Of a stretch of 64,000 nt of DNA, positions 17,631 to 27,280 are shown one piece after another. The notes below the pieces were generated by a model. That model ran no database searches. It saw only the letters and a list, made by a program, of their open reading frames with translations, and had not been told where the DNA came from. Origin of the DNA: CAVQBP01 sp963710745 (lineage in GTDB: Bacteria > Bacteroidota > Ignavibacteria > Ignavibacteriales > Ignavibacteriaceae). The stretch is from assembly GCA_963710745.1 (NCBI GenBank), contig CAVQBP010000028.1, positions 62,001 through 126,000 of the forward strand, in the 5' to 3' direction. Every line of letters begins with the position of its first letter. Within the stretch, counting starts at the first letter, position 1. Position numbers and translations under genes: made by a program.

Positions 17631-18731
17631 TTATTCTTTCTTAATAATAATTAAAGATAAGTCATCATTAACCGGTGCATCTCCAATAAATCTATCAACC
17701 GTATTTACAATATATTCACCTAGATTTTCAAATTTATAACCTGGTAAATTTTTAAGAAGCTTTAAGAATCTCTCTTGTTCAAAAAACATCCCGTATTCAT
17801 TTTGTGCCTCGGTAATACCGTCCGAATAAGCGAGCATTATTTGCCCGCTTTCCATTTTTATAACATCTTCGGAATAGTTAAAGCTGTTCATCAAACCAAT
17901 GGCAGGATTACTTTTAGAGATCTCTTTTATATCGCTTCCCATCATTAATACAGGCGGCAGATGCCCGGCATTAACATACCGGATCTCATTTTCTCCCGGC
18001 TTAATTTCCATGTAAAGCATAGAAGCAAAAATATTGGACAAACTATCACGGTGAAAAATCATATTAATTTTAGTACAAAGGGTTGAAAGTGATTCATAAT
18101 CTGCAGCTAATGCTCTTATAGTTGCCTGCAGTTTAGCCATCAGCAGTGCCGCATGCAGCCCTTTTCCCGCAACATCGCCGATAACAATTCCGACCCTGTT
18201 CCCGTTTATTTTCAGGTAATCAACTAAATCGCCGCCTACTTCATTTGCGGGCCTTGTATACAACCAGATAGACCAGCCTTCAACTTTCGGACTTTGTTCA
18301 GGCATTAATGCACGCTGAACCTTTCTGCCGGCTTCCAATTCATCCTTGGCCAAAAGTTTATCTTTAAGCTCAAACATTAAGACAAGAAATATAATGGCTC
18401 CGCCGAATAACCCGGTGTTATTAACCTGGGTGCTTCCGTCATTTATTATTATACCGCTCCCGAAAAAAATTATTATCAAACCTGCAATTGTTAATATTCT
18501 TCTAATAGGTGTAAGGTGAAGAAATAAGCTTTTTATCATCCAGGTAATTATATGAAATCCCTTATGCAGTGGTTTCATACCGGCAAGCCGTTTATTCTGC
18601 TCTTCTGTTATATAAAAATTTCTTAATTCTCTAAATTCACGTTTTACATCTTTCTGAAACCGGATATTTCTCAGATCATCCTGTAAAACCCTGGTAAATT
18701 TAGGACCAGCATTAGCTGTTGTTCCATTCAT
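17631..18731 (-). CDS. Membrane-anchored SpoIIE-type (PP2C) serine phosphatase
   Basis: This 366-residue protein has a soluble N-part (1-65), two membrane helices (about 78-95 and 104-120) and a C-terminal phosphatase domain with EVGGDLVDY, VIGDVAGKGLHAALLMA, YVNAGHLPPVL and AYSDGITEAQN...DDLSLIIIK. These carry the metal-binding aspartates. Such RsbU-like enzymes usually dephosphorylate anti-anti-sigma (STAS) proteins. No typical STAS/RsbW pair is adjacent, so the partner is unknown. It stands alone between two long non-coding gaps. Confidence 0.92.
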   Translation of the reverse strand: MNGTTANAGPKFTRVLQDDLRNIRFQKDVKREFRELRNFYITEEQNKRLAGMKPLHKGFHIITWMIKSLFLHLTPIRRILTIAGLIIIFFGSGIIINDGSTQVNNTGLFGGAIIFLVLMFELKDKLLAKDELEAGRKVQRALMPEQSPKVEGWSIWLYTRPANEVGGDLVDYLKINGNRVGIVIGDVAGKGLHAALLMAKLQATIRALAADYESLSTLCTKINMIFHRDSLSNIFASMLYMEIKPGENEIRYVNAGHLPPVLMMGSDIKEISKSNPAIGLMNSFNYSEDVIKMESGQIMLAYSDGITEAQNEYGMFFEQERFLKLLKNLPGYKFENLGEYIVNTVDRFIGDAPVNDDLSLIIIKKE

Positions 18732-19724
18732 TTTATTCTCTTATTTATGAATGAAAAGTGTTATGTCTTGTAATTTTTTACAAGGTAAAATCCAACTGAA
18801 TATCAAAGACAAAAAAGTTAAACTATATATTTTAATAAAAAAACATATACAATAGATAAATAACAGTCAAATAATTGATGATGAAAGGTAATTTGGGAGG
18901 TTATAACGCTGTTTAATTTTATTAACAATAGCAGTAGTTCACATCATAAAATATTTCAACCAAAATTTTATAATGAAAAAAAGCTAATGGGAGGAGACAC
19001 ACTCATTAATTTAAGTTACCTGTTTTATAGAATATTTTCAAAAACTCTGCTTATTAAAAAAAACGAACTCATGTAATTATCGTATATATTCCAAAATCCC
19101 ATTATTCCCCAAGGTCGGTTATATCGTTAGATGATTAATAATAGGGCCGGGTGTGCTTATTACACCTTCGATAATTTACTCATAGTAATTATTCGTTTCC
19201 TTAACATCTCTAACAAATATGTAACACACCTCGGCACCTAAACTCGACTTTATATAATTCACAATCATTTGTTCTAATACTTTCAGTCCCTCTTAAATTA
19301 CCAAAGATCCTAAAAATCAGATAACCAGAACATAAATAATTAATTCGCTTATAAATAAATAACTGAAATGAAAATGAAATAATTATAAATTAAAAACAAA
19401 TTAAATGCCTGAAAAAATTGTTAAGTAAAATAATTTTAAACTTTAATCACAAAATTCAAAATATAACAAAAAATGATCCAATTTTATTTATTGAAATTAA
19501 TATATGGTTATGCATTTATTGTGTAATTAAGTTAATCTTTGCACACTTGATAAATATAATTTAATCAGGAATTACAGATACAAAAATAATTATTGGTTTA
19601 TGCTCAATAATTTAATTTATTCCGGTTTTAGAGATTTGCCTGCGAATATTTAGCCGGTTGGCATTAGTTGCTGTAATATTAGAACTTACTTCACCGCTGC
19701 AGTAATAATTGTTATTTGCAGCTT
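18732..19724. other. Long intergenic region, nearly 1 kb, no gene recognised
   Basis: Very AT-rich sequence lies between the phosphatase and the TonB-receptor-like gene. Only tiny frames are present. A more GC-rich patch near 19125-19170 (GGGCCGGGTGTGCTTATTACACC) contains a short imperfect inverted repeat but no convincing riboswitch or ncRNA architecture. It should contain the phosphatase promoter (right to left) and the end of the barrel gene transcript. Confidence 0.4.
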
Positions 19725-22136
19725 TTAATAACTTTCTTCAGGTCCGCCATTATTAGGTTGCTCATTGGTGTTTTGAGAATCTTTTTCTTTATAATTATTA
19801 AAATTAAATCGTACATTCAGAATAACCATTGGTGATTCTCTTGTATAATAGGTGTATGAATAAAAATCGGCTCCCTGAGATGTAAACTCCCTCTTGCCGG
19901 TTTTAAATAAATCCCTTGCCTGCAAGGTTAATGATATATTTTTTCCAAATAGATCCTGCTTAACGGCAGCATCTGTTCTAAAAAATCCTTCATATCTTCC
20001 CTGGGAAGAAACGGAAGGGCTGTTATATCTTATATTTAATTGCAATTGAGTCGTTTTGAAAATATTAATTCCATTATTAAACCTGATATTCCAATTAAAA
20101 CTTTTCTTTTCATATGGGACATCGTTTATAACACCCTTAATTCTATAATCATATAAATTACCCATTAAGTTTACATTCCAAAGTTTTAAAGGATTTAAAG
20201 TAAACATATATTCCGTTCCGAGAGAATAATCTGTTCCAACATTTGCAAATGTATTAAGTGTAACATTTTCTGCATATGCAGAACGAACCCAATCAATCCT
20301 GTTATGATTAATCCTGTAATAAACGTCGTTATTTAATGTAATTTCACCTAATAAAGTCTGAAAGCCCAGTTCATAAGAATCGATAAATTCAGGTAAAAGA
20401 TTAGGATTCCCTTTCCTTACATTATTTGGATCCCACCAGCTCAAAAATGGTTCCAGGTTCCATCCATTAGGTCTGTTAATTCTTCTTGAATAGCTTGCCA
20501 TTAATTGGTTTCCTCCCCCGAAATTATAAGAAGTATGGAGAGAAGGGAAAAAGTCCCATCGATTGATAGAATATTCTTCATTATTATCAAGTAATTTAAT
20601 TGTTCTGTATGTTAGTTCGGTTCTTACACCGGCCTGATAACTCAGGTTGCCCAGCTGATCGGAAAAAATTGAATAGATTGCGAGATTGCTTCTGTTATAC
20701 TTGTTTGAATGACTGTACAACGGCTGAAAATCATAAGCATCGGTAACTGCATTATAATTATAAAGTCCGTTCGATTCATCTTCAAGCCTGGATTCTCCCT
20801 GAGTTCCGGCTTCAAATTTTGTATTCTCACCTAAAGGCAAAGTATAATCGATTTTACCTCTGAAATGAGTTGATGGGCCTGCTTCGGTTGTTTTCTTTCC
20901 ATCTGTCTGAACATTTCTCTGGACACTTGAAGAAATTGAAGATTCATCCGAATTATTATGACTGACAAAAAAATCGCCTGATATCTGATGGCCATTATCG
21001 TTAAATTTTCTTGTATAATCAGTATTAAAAGCAAAGAAAGAACCGCTTCTGCTGCTGTTGTTGTTATTGATATAATATATTTTTTGGGGTTGAAGATCAG
21101 ACCATTGAATATAGTTTGAAGCCATATTATTTTCATGTTCCCTGGTGCCGAACCGTCCGCTCAAGCTCAGAAGATCTTTATCGCTGAGATTAAAATCTAT
21201 TCCTCCTCTTAGCCCGAACGAAATTCGACCCCACTGTCTTGAACCATCTGAATTGAGATGGGAAATATCGTTTCCGACATTAAACTCTTTTTGATCCAAT
21301 CCTGTTCCAGGAGAAAACCTTCTGTTATAATCTACACCAAAATTGTAATTATACGCAGGAGTTTTATATTCAAACAGGAAATCTCCGCCGTATTTATCAT
21401 TGGCACCGGCATTTGCATTTGCGATCCCGCTTAAACCCAGATTTTTTTCTTTTTTTAATTTAATATTAATTATGCCGGCACTCCCTTCCGGATCATATTT
21501 GGCAGACGGATTAGTAATGATCTCTATTGATTCAATAGAACTGGCAGGTATTTGCTGAAGCGCATCCTGGGCATCCATAACAGAAGGACGGCCGTCAATC
21601 AGTACCGTAAAGCTGCTGCTTCCACGCAGACTTACATTACCGTCAATATCAACAGAAACCGAAGGAACATTTTCAAGCACATCGGCAGCGTTTCCGGAAA
21701 TAGATGTAGGCATTTTACTTACATCAATTACTCTTCTGTCAATCTGGTATGAAACCGGGTTTCTTTCTCCCTGTACAACAACATTTCCCAAATTGACTGC
21801 GGAAGACTTAATAAAAATATTTCCAAGGTCTACATTTCGTTTGGCAGATGATATTAAAACATTTTTTATCCTCTTTTTTTCATAACCTATAAACTGTATA
21901 TCAACATAGAATTCTCCGACCGGGATCTTTGTTAAGGAAAAATTACCGTCGCTGCTTGTTACACCGCCTGTTACCTGGACACTATCTTTAGATCTAAAAA
22001 CGATAATGTTTGCATATTCAACCGGGGATTTAGAATCTTTGTCAAAAACTCTTCCGGAAATTTTCCCGGATGACTGACCAAACATCAAACTTGCATAAAA
22101 CAAAAAGACTGAAATAATGTATATAATCTTCTTCAA
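19725..22136 (-). CDS. TonB-dependent receptor-like outer membrane protein
   Basis: This 803-residue protein has a signal peptide (KKIIYIISVFLFYASLMFGQS), then a carboxypeptidase-regulatory-like beta domain (GKISGRVFDKDSKSPVEYANI..., about 24-110). A plug domain follows (ISGNAADVLENVPSVSVDIDGNVSLRGSSSFTVLIDGRPS, IPASSIESIEIITNPSAKYDPEGSAGIINI), and then a C-terminal barrel of the OMP_b-brl_3 type. The family is TonB-linked but its cargo is usually unknown. Although a TonB-C protein is at 28.7 kb, no transporter genes neighbour it. The polar tail after the last barrel strand (NYKEKDSQNTNEQPNNGGPEESY) is unusual for a barrel that normally ends in an aromatic residue. Confidence 0.92.
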   Translation of the reverse strand: MKKIIYIISVFLFYASLMFGQSSGKISGRVFDKDSKSPVEYANIIVFRSKDSVQVTGGVTSSDGNFSLTKIPVGEFYVDIQFIGYEKKRIKNVLISSAKRNVDLGNIFIKSSAVNLGNVVVQGERNPVSYQIDRRVIDVSKMPTSISGNAADVLENVPSVSVDIDGNVSLRGSSSFTVLIDGRPSVMDAQDALQQIPASSIESIEIITNPSAKYDPEGSAGIINIKLKKEKNLGLSGIANANAGANDKYGGDFLFEYKTPAYNYNFGVDYNRRFSPGTGLDQKEFNVGNDISHLNSDGSRQWGRISFGLRGGIDFNLSDKDLLSLSGRFGTREHENNMASNYIQWSDLQPQKIYYINNNNSSRSGSFFAFNTDYTRKFNDNGHQISGDFFVSHNNSDESSISSSVQRNVQTDGKKTTEAGPSTHFRGKIDYTLPLGENTKFEAGTQGESRLEDESNGLYNYNAVTDAYDFQPLYSHSNKYNRSNLAIYSIFSDQLGNLSYQAGVRTELTYRTIKLLDNNEEYSINRWDFFPSLHTSYNFGGGNQLMASYSRRINRPNGWNLEPFLSWWDPNNVRKGNPNLLPEFIDSYELGFQTLLGEITLNNDVYYRINHNRIDWVRSAYAENVTLNTFANVGTDYSLGTEYMFTLNPLKLWNVNLMGNLYDYRIKGVINDVPYEKKSFNWNIRFNNGINIFKTTQLQLNIRYNSPSVSSQGRYEGFFRTDAAVKQDLFGKNISLTLQARDLFKTGKREFTSQGADFYSYTYYTRESPMVILNVRFNFNNYKEKDSQNTNEQPNNGGPEESY

Positions 22137-22593
22137 TAGAACTTCCTTATTTATTTTCTAATAAATATAAAATATCTGGATTTAGACATTAAATATTAAT
22201 AAAAGGTTTAAATTTTTTATTTTAATTATTTTACACTTTAAAATGTAAAGTTTAATAAATTGTTTACCGGAAGGATGTAATAAGAATTACAAAAAAGCAT
22301 CACTATATTTTGATTTACTAATTTAGTAATAATACTGCAATAATGCTAAATGCGCTAAGTGCGGAGAAAAAAATCCGCTTCATATTATTTGATTTAAATT
22401 ATCGTAAATAGATTAGTAGTGTTTATATATCAAGCTTTAAATAAACATTGAAATATGTTTAGCATAACAAATTTTATTCGGGAAAGATTTTTTAAATCAG
22501 AAATTAAATTGCTCCTGCTCTGCTCCCGGATAATATTCTTTCGAAATTTTTCTTAAGTTTATAATGATTTTTTAAAAAATTAGGGAGATATAA
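22137..22593. other. Divergent promoter region, no gene recognised
   Basis: About 460 AT-rich bases lie between the divergently transcribed barrel gene and nitroreductase gene, so both promoters should be here. No inverted repeats long enough for a clear operator and no RNA structure were noticed. A GGGAG ribosome-binding site precedes the nitroreductase ATG. Confidence 0.4.
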
Positions 22594-23103
22594 ATGGAAA
22601 CAATGAAAGCCATACTAACAAGAAGAAGCATTAGAAAATATAAAGCTAAAGCAATAACCGAAAACCAGCTAAATGAAATAATAAAAGCAGCTATGTATGC
22701 TCCTTCAGCTTTTAATAACCAGCCGTGGCAATTTATTGCTGTAGACAAAAAAGAAATACTGGGTGAAATATTTAAAATAATCCCGCATGCAGAAATGCTT
22801 CAGCAGGCAGCAGCTGCGATAATCGTCTGCGGAGACAAAAATTTAGAAGAGAATATTAATTTAATAGTGCTGGATTGTTCTGCTGCAGTACAAAATGCTC
22901 TGCTTGCAATTCATGATCTCGGGCTCGGCGCTGTTTGGATAAGTGCATACCCGGTTGAAGAAGCTATGACCGGGTTGAAAAATTTTTTTAATTTACCGGA
23001 GTATATCGTTCCCATTGCTCTGTTATCAATCGGTTATCCTGATGAAGCCGTAACCGCAGAAGAAAGATTTAAAACTGAAAAGATTCATTTTAACAACTGG
23101 TAA
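22594..23103 (+). CDS. Nitroreductase family protein
   Basis: This 169-residue FMN-dependent oxidoreductase has the N-terminal RRSIRKYKAKAITENQLNEIIKAAMYAPSAFNNQPWQF block that binds FMN phosphate, the central LDCSAAVQNALLAIHDLGLGAVWI segment and a C-terminal IALLSIGYPDE motif. It uses NAD(P)H to reduce nitro compounds, quinones or flavins; the true substrate is unknown. It is separated by 5 bases from the AlaX-like gene, so the two are probably co-transcribed. Confidence 0.92.
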   Translation: METMKAILTRRSIRKYKAKAITENQLNEIIKAAMYAPSAFNNQPWQFIAVDKKEILGEIFKIIPHAEMLQQAAAAIIVCGDKNLEENINLIVLDCSAAVQNALLAIHDLGLGAVWISAYPVEEAMTGLKNFFNLPEYIVPIALLSIGYPDEAVTAEERFKTEKIHFNNW

Positions 23104-23108
23104 ATTGT

Positions 23109-23549
23109 ATGTCTAAAGATTATGATCCTCGTATGCATTCGACTGAGCATATATTAAATCAGACAATGGTAAGAATGTTCAATCGCGGCAGGTCATTCAG
23201 CAATCATATAGAAAAAAAGAAATCAAAATGTGATTATTATTTCGACCGTGATTTAATGCCGGAAGAAATTTCAAAAATAGAAAGCAGAGTTAATTCTGAG
23301 ATTAAAAAGAACCATAATGTATCGGAAGAATATTTGCCGAGAGAAAAAGCCGAAAAGGAATATTTTCTCGGAAGACTCCCCACGGATGCCGGAGAAGAAA
23401 TAAGAATAATTAAAATAGGTGATTATGATGCATGTCCCTGCAGCGGAATACATGTTCAAAATACTTCTGAGATAAGTGAGTTTAAAATCATTTCAACCGG
23501 GTATGATAACGGGGTGCTGCGTATAAGGTTTAAGTTATCTGGTGATTAA
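23109..23549 (+). CDS. AlaX-like alanyl-tRNA editing domain protein
   Basis: This 146-residue free-standing editing domain relates to the second additional domain of AlaRS/ThrRS. The zinc ligands are visible as H10-x3-H14 (HSTEH) and C111-x3-H115 (CSGIH). Such proteins hydrolyse mischarged Ser-tRNA(Ala) or Gly-tRNA(Ala) in trans. It is shorter than typical AlaX and lacks the glycine-rich linker and first beta-barrel domain, which fits the small AlaX-S type. It follows the nitroreductase gene closely. Confidence 0.85.
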   Translation: MSKDYDPRMHSTEHILNQTMVRMFNRGRSFSNHIEKKKSKCDYYFDRDLMPEEISKIESRVNSEIKKNHNVSEEYLPREKAEKEYFLGRLPTDAGEEIRIIKIGDYDACPCSGIHVQNTSEISEFKIISTGYDNGVLRIRFKLSGD

Positions 23550-23614
23550 ATAAACTTTTTATAGACCATTTGAACTGGTCGTTTTAAGAATTAGTAATTT
23601 GTTATGTAGAGTTT

Positions 23615-24835
23615 ATGATGAGCATAATCGTTCAAAAATACGGTGGCAGCAGTGTGGCTGATGCAGAAAAGTTAAAAAAAATTGCCGGGTTAATTGCATC
23701 GGTTAAGGAACAAAAATATGATGTTGTTGCTGTTGTTTCAGCAATGGGCAAAACAACGAACCAGTTGATTGAAATGGCGAAAGTCCTTTCTGATAATCCG
23801 GAGAAGCGGGAACTTGACATGCTTCTGAGTACGGGCGAAAGAATAACTATGGCACTTCTTTGTATTGCATTGAATGACCTCGGAATAAAAGCGATTTCGT
23901 TAACAGGTTCACAGTCAGGTATTATTACAAATGACAGGTACAACGATGCGAGAGTAATTGAAGTGCGTCCTTTCAGGGTGCAGGATGAACTGGCCAAAGA
24001 CCGGGTGGTTGTTATAGGAGGTTTCCAGGGTGTGAGTTACAAAAGAGATATTACAACTTTAGGAAGAGGCGGTTCTGACACCTCTGCAGTCGCACTTGCT
24101 GCCGCATTAAATGCGGAAAGATGCGAGATTTATTCCGATGTTGACGGTGTTTATACTACTGACCCCAATGTAGTTAAAGACGCCAAACATCTGCCTGAAA
24201 TTTCATACCAGCAAATTCAGGAAATGGCTGAAGCCGGCGCGAAAGTTCTGAATGCTCAGGCAATTCAGTTTGCTAAGGAAGCAAAAATTGCTATTTATGC
24301 CCGGAGCACGTTTAATCCCGGTAAAGAAACTATCATCAGGGAGCTTGCTCCCGCAGATAGACCTGCGGTCATCGCGGTGGTTCATGAAACCGATATAGTA
24401 AGAGTTCTATTTGTTAACAAAAATCCTGAAGTAAATTTTAATGATAGTTTCCGCACTCTTTTCAACCTGTTGGAAGAGAATGATATGTCTGTAAAAGAAA
24501 TAAATTTAATCGATTCGGAAAAACCGGGGGTATCTAAAGCTTCATTTATCGTTTCCAGGAAGAATATTCATGGATGGGAGAAGATTGAAAAAAAACTTAA
24601 TGAAAGATATAAAGAACAAATTAACATCGATAATTCTTTCGGAGCTGTATCATTAATCGGAGAGGGATTCAGCAGGGATAATAGATCTGTTTCGGAAACA
24701 ATATCAATATTAAAAGAAAATAATATTTCTTATTACAGCTTAACTACAACTTCTTTCAGAATTTCTATGCTGGTAAAAAAAGAAATGCTTGAAACATGCG
24801 CAGCTGTTCTTCATAATTATTGGATTAACAAGTAG
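23615..24835 (+). CDS. lysC: Aspartate kinase
   Basis: This 406-residue enzyme catalyses the first step of the lysine, threonine and methionine pathway. The kinase domain begins with VQKYGGSSVADAEKL (KYGGSS at 8-13) and includes LLSTGERI, GFQGVS and TLGRGGSDTSAVALAAAL. Two ACT domains at about 265-400 (VIAVVHETDIVRVLF, VSLIGEGFS...) suggest allosteric feedback by amino acids. Either of the first two ATGs (MMS) may be used. It is probably transcribed alone, since the gaps on both sides exceed 60 bases. Confidence 0.96.
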   Translation: MMSIIVQKYGGSSVADAEKLKKIAGLIASVKEQKYDVVAVVSAMGKTTNQLIEMAKVLSDNPEKRELDMLLSTGERITMALLCIALNDLGIKAISLTGSQSGIITNDRYNDARVIEVRPFRVQDELAKDRVVVIGGFQGVSYKRDITTLGRGGSDTSAVALAAALNAERCEIYSDVDGVYTTDPNVVKDAKHLPEISYQQIQEMAEAGAKVLNAQAIQFAKEAKIAIYARSTFNPGKETIIRELAPADRPAVIAVVHETDIVRVLFVNKNPEVNFNDSFRTLFNLLEENDMSVKEINLIDSEKPGVSKASFIVSRKNIHGWEKIEKKLNERYKEQINIDNSFGAVSLIGEGFSRDNRSVSETISILKENNISYYSLTTTSFRISMLVKKEMLETCAAVLHNYWINK

Positions 24836-25016
24836 TTACAGGCTTAAGCTGATAAATTAATTTGGGTTATCAATTACTTACGTTAATAGATTTAAGTTTT
24901 TTAAATTTGTATTTATATCAATTTACAGCCAATAAAATGGCTATCTGTCCGCTCTTCAATTTTTATCTTTAAGTAATTTAGATTTTTACTAGATTTAGAA
25001 TAAAAACAAGCTGAAT

Positions 25017-25220
25017 ATGAAAACATTTATTTTATGGCTCATTTTACTTTTCTTTTGCTGGCCTTTAGCTATATTAGCAATTGTATTATATCCGGTTGTA
25101 TGGCTTCTCTTGCTTCCATTCAGACTTATCGGGAATACTTTTTCATTTATATTTAAATTCCTGGAAGAGCTAATTACTCTTCCGTTCAGAATTTTGAAAA
25201 GATCTTCGCAAGTGAGATAA
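25017..25220 (+). CDS. Small membrane protein of unknown function
   Basis: This 67-residue hydrophobic protein has two probable membrane stretches (about 3-35 and 40-58), followed by a basic tail (RILKRSSQVR). Pro, Leu and Phe are abundant. No family is recognised. It is 46 bases upstream of a larger membrane protein on the same strand, so the pair may be an operon. The absence of competing frames and a plausible start make it likely real. Confidence 0.55.
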   Translation: MKTFILWLILLFFCWPLAILAIVLYPVVWLLLLPFRLIGNTFSFIFKFLEELITLPFRILKRSSQVR

Positions 25221-25266
25221 ATTTATTATATTTATCAACCTCTTTATCAAAAAATATAACCTGGTA

Positions 25267-26001
25267 ATGATGAAAAATTTTAAGAAGAGCTTATTGTCTG
25301 TATTAATTTATAGTATTGCAATGGGTCTTCTTGAAGCAATTGTAGTTGTGTACTTAAGAGATATATTCTATCCGCATGGTTTTAAATTCCCATTAATGAT
25401 TATACCGGATTCAACATTACAAGTTGAAATATTGCGTGAATTTTGTACGCTGGTTATGCTTGTATCTATAGCTGTGATTGCAGGGAAAAATAGACTGCAG
25501 ATGCTTTCTTATTTTCTTTTCAGTTTTGCTGTTTGGGATTTAGCTTATTATATAGGATTAAAATTAATATTAAACTGGCCTTCTTCCTTTTTTACTTGGG
25601 ATATACTATTTTTAATTCCGATTCCATGGATCGGCCCGGTTCTTGCGCCGATTATCTCTTCTGTATTTATGATTATTCTCTCTTTGTTATTCTTGTTTAT
25701 ACAAAGGAGAGATGAAAATTTTAAAGTAAAAGTTGTTGAATGGATTCTAATATATTCGGGAGCCGCTGTAATATTTTTATCATTTATATGGAATTATGCA
25801 GAAATTATAATATCCAATAATTTATTAATAAATATTTTCTCTCTTAAACAAAGTTCGTTCATTGAAATTTCTCAGAGATATATACCGCGTTATTTTCACT
25901 GGGATATATTTTTGTTAGGAATATTTTCAATTGTCTTTTCAATTTTTTTAATATTAAAAAGATATGGTTTAATATTAAAAAGGAATGAAGCTTCACTTTG
26001 A
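25267..26001 (+). CDS. Polytopic membrane protein, unknown function
   Basis: This 244-residue protein has about seven hydrophobic segments separated by short charged loops (around 10-29, 60-75, 81-100, 109-121, 125-146, 160-178, 215-233). A GLLEAIVVVYLRDIFYP motif at about 20-36 stands out as a potential signature. No enzyme or transporter motif is recognised. It follows a small membrane protein gene and converges with a response regulator gene. The start is taken at MMK. Confidence 0.65.
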   Translation: MMKNFKKSLLSVLIYSIAMGLLEAIVVVYLRDIFYPHGFKFPLMIIPDSTLQVEILREFCTLVMLVSIAVIAGKNRLQMLSYFLFSFAVWDLAYYIGLKLILNWPSSFFTWDILFLIPIPWIGPVLAPIISSVFMIILSLLFLFIQRRDENFKVKVVEWILIYSGAAVIFLSFIWNYAEIIISNNLLINIFSLKQSSFIEISQRYIPRYFHWDIFLLGIFSIVFSIFLILKRYGLILKRNEASL

Positions 26002-26016
26002 ATAAGAAACCTTACT

Positions 26017-26418
26017 TTAACCAAGGTAATAGCTGGTAACATTTTCTGCGGTTTCAAACATTTCCTCAACTGTTTTGTTTAATACATTAAAGTCAAAGGG
26101 TTTCAGAAATGTATAATAAGGACGCAAATTATAACTTCTGATTAAAGTTATATTATCTATATAACCTGTTATGAAGATATACGGGATTTCCCTGATTTCG
26201 GAAACTCGTGCTATAGCTTCAATTCCATCCAGCTGCCCCTTGAGAGAAATATCTGTGATTATTAAAGAAGGACATTCATATAGTGCTGATTTAACTAATT
26301 CTTCACCGGATTCGACTATATGGATGACCCTAAAACCTTTACGCTCAATATTTGATTTAATGCATCTTGCAGTAATCAAATCATCTTCGCCCAACAGCAC
26401 ACTATAATCATTCACCAT
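26017..26418 (-). CDS. Single-domain response regulator
   Basis: This 133-residue receiver domain has no output domain. It has the acidic pair E11-D12, phospho-acceptor D56 (LIITDISLKGQLDGIEAI), Thr in IFITGY and the Lys in FLKPFDF. It closely resembles the receiver at 34385 in the QLDGIEAIAR-type segment, so the two are paralogues. Such stand-alone receivers pass phosphate to other proteins or act by binding. No kinase is adjacent, so the partner is unknown. Confidence 0.9.
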   Translation of the reverse strand: MVNDYSVLLGEDDLITARCIKSNIERKGFRVIHIVESGEELVKSALYECPSLIITDISLKGQLDGIEAIARVSEIREIPYIFITGYIDNITLIRSYNLRPYYTFLKPFDFNVLNKTVEEMFETAENVTSYYLG

Positions 26419-27032
26419 CGTAACCTCCCTTTTTCTGCTCTCTAAAGAAGATTTTTAGAAAGACATTTATCAGATTTAGACTAGAATAAATTCTCAGAAC
26501 ACTCTGTCTACATTCTACAGCATACATGCAAGTGGGGTAGATATTATAGTGTAATTTGTCTTCAATTCCAAATTAATTTATTCATTTATTGTTCTATATC
26601 ACATGGAACGTTTTCTTTCAAAAGAAAATTCAGAATATATTCCAGATGATTCTATTCAATTGAATTTAATGTTGTAACCATCACAAGAAATAGCTTTTTT
26701 TTATTTAGATTGGATACAGAGTTGATTTGATTATCAGCTTTATCTTTCTTATTAATATAAGACAGAGGATTGGGTGGAAAGCACTTAGCTAATTAACGGA
26801 ACCATCCAATCTTTTTTATCTTTCCAGGTTAAATCTACGGATTGTCATCATTCAAAAATATCATCATATTATTTGATTGAGGAAAATTTTGCCAGCAATT
26901 TTTTAATTCTTTCATTCATATTTACATAATGGTTCTATAAAACACAGGCTTAATTGATTATTAAAAATAACTTGCTGCTGGCATATTAATTGATTTTGTA
27001 AAGAAAATTAAATAAAAAGGGGTATCAATCCC
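26419..27032. other. Intergenic region with an orphan terminator
   Basis: About 600 bases lie between the divergent response regulator and a small plus-strand gene. No substantial frame exists. The one structured item is a strong plus-strand terminator at 26768-26817 (separate entry), for which no upstream plus-strand gene is apparent. Confidence 0.5.
26768..26817 (+). terminator. Strong rho-independent terminator without an obvious gene
   Basis: A 10-bp stem pairs GATTGGGTGG (26768-26777) with CCATCCAATC (26802-26811; one G-U pair), closed over a 24-base loop and followed by six Ts. The T tract is on the plus strand only. The nearest upstream plus-strand gene ends at 26001 and a minus-strand gene lies between, so an unannotated short transcript is possible. 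Confidence 0.65.
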
Positions 27033-27242
27033 ATGAGCGATTCTGTTTTCAATTATGGTGTTTCATTACAGGAACTAAATTATTTAGGAATAATACTAAC
27101 GAAAGAAGAATATCTGCGTTCAACTAGCACTTTAAAAAAGTTTTATGATTTGCATACACTTTTTGTAATGCGAAAAGATGATCAGAAAGCAAAAGAGATT
27201 TTAAATGTAGCCTCCGTCAGCTTAAACCTGAATCACTCCTGA
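27033..27242 (+). CDS. Small hypothetical protein
   Basis: This 69-residue soluble protein starts MSDSVFNYGVSLQELNYLGI. An AAAGGGG ribosome-binding site lies about 10 bases before the ATG, which supports translation. The composition is mixed, with predicted helices and no membrane segment. No family is recognised. It ends just before the convergent outer-membrane protein gene. Confidence 0.5.
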   Translation: MSDSVFNYGVSLQELNYLGIILTKEEYLRSTSTLKKFYDLHTLFVMRKDDQKAKEILNVASVSLNLNHS

Positions 27243-27280
27243 TAACAAACCCGATTCATTCGGTTTAATTAATTTGTTAT

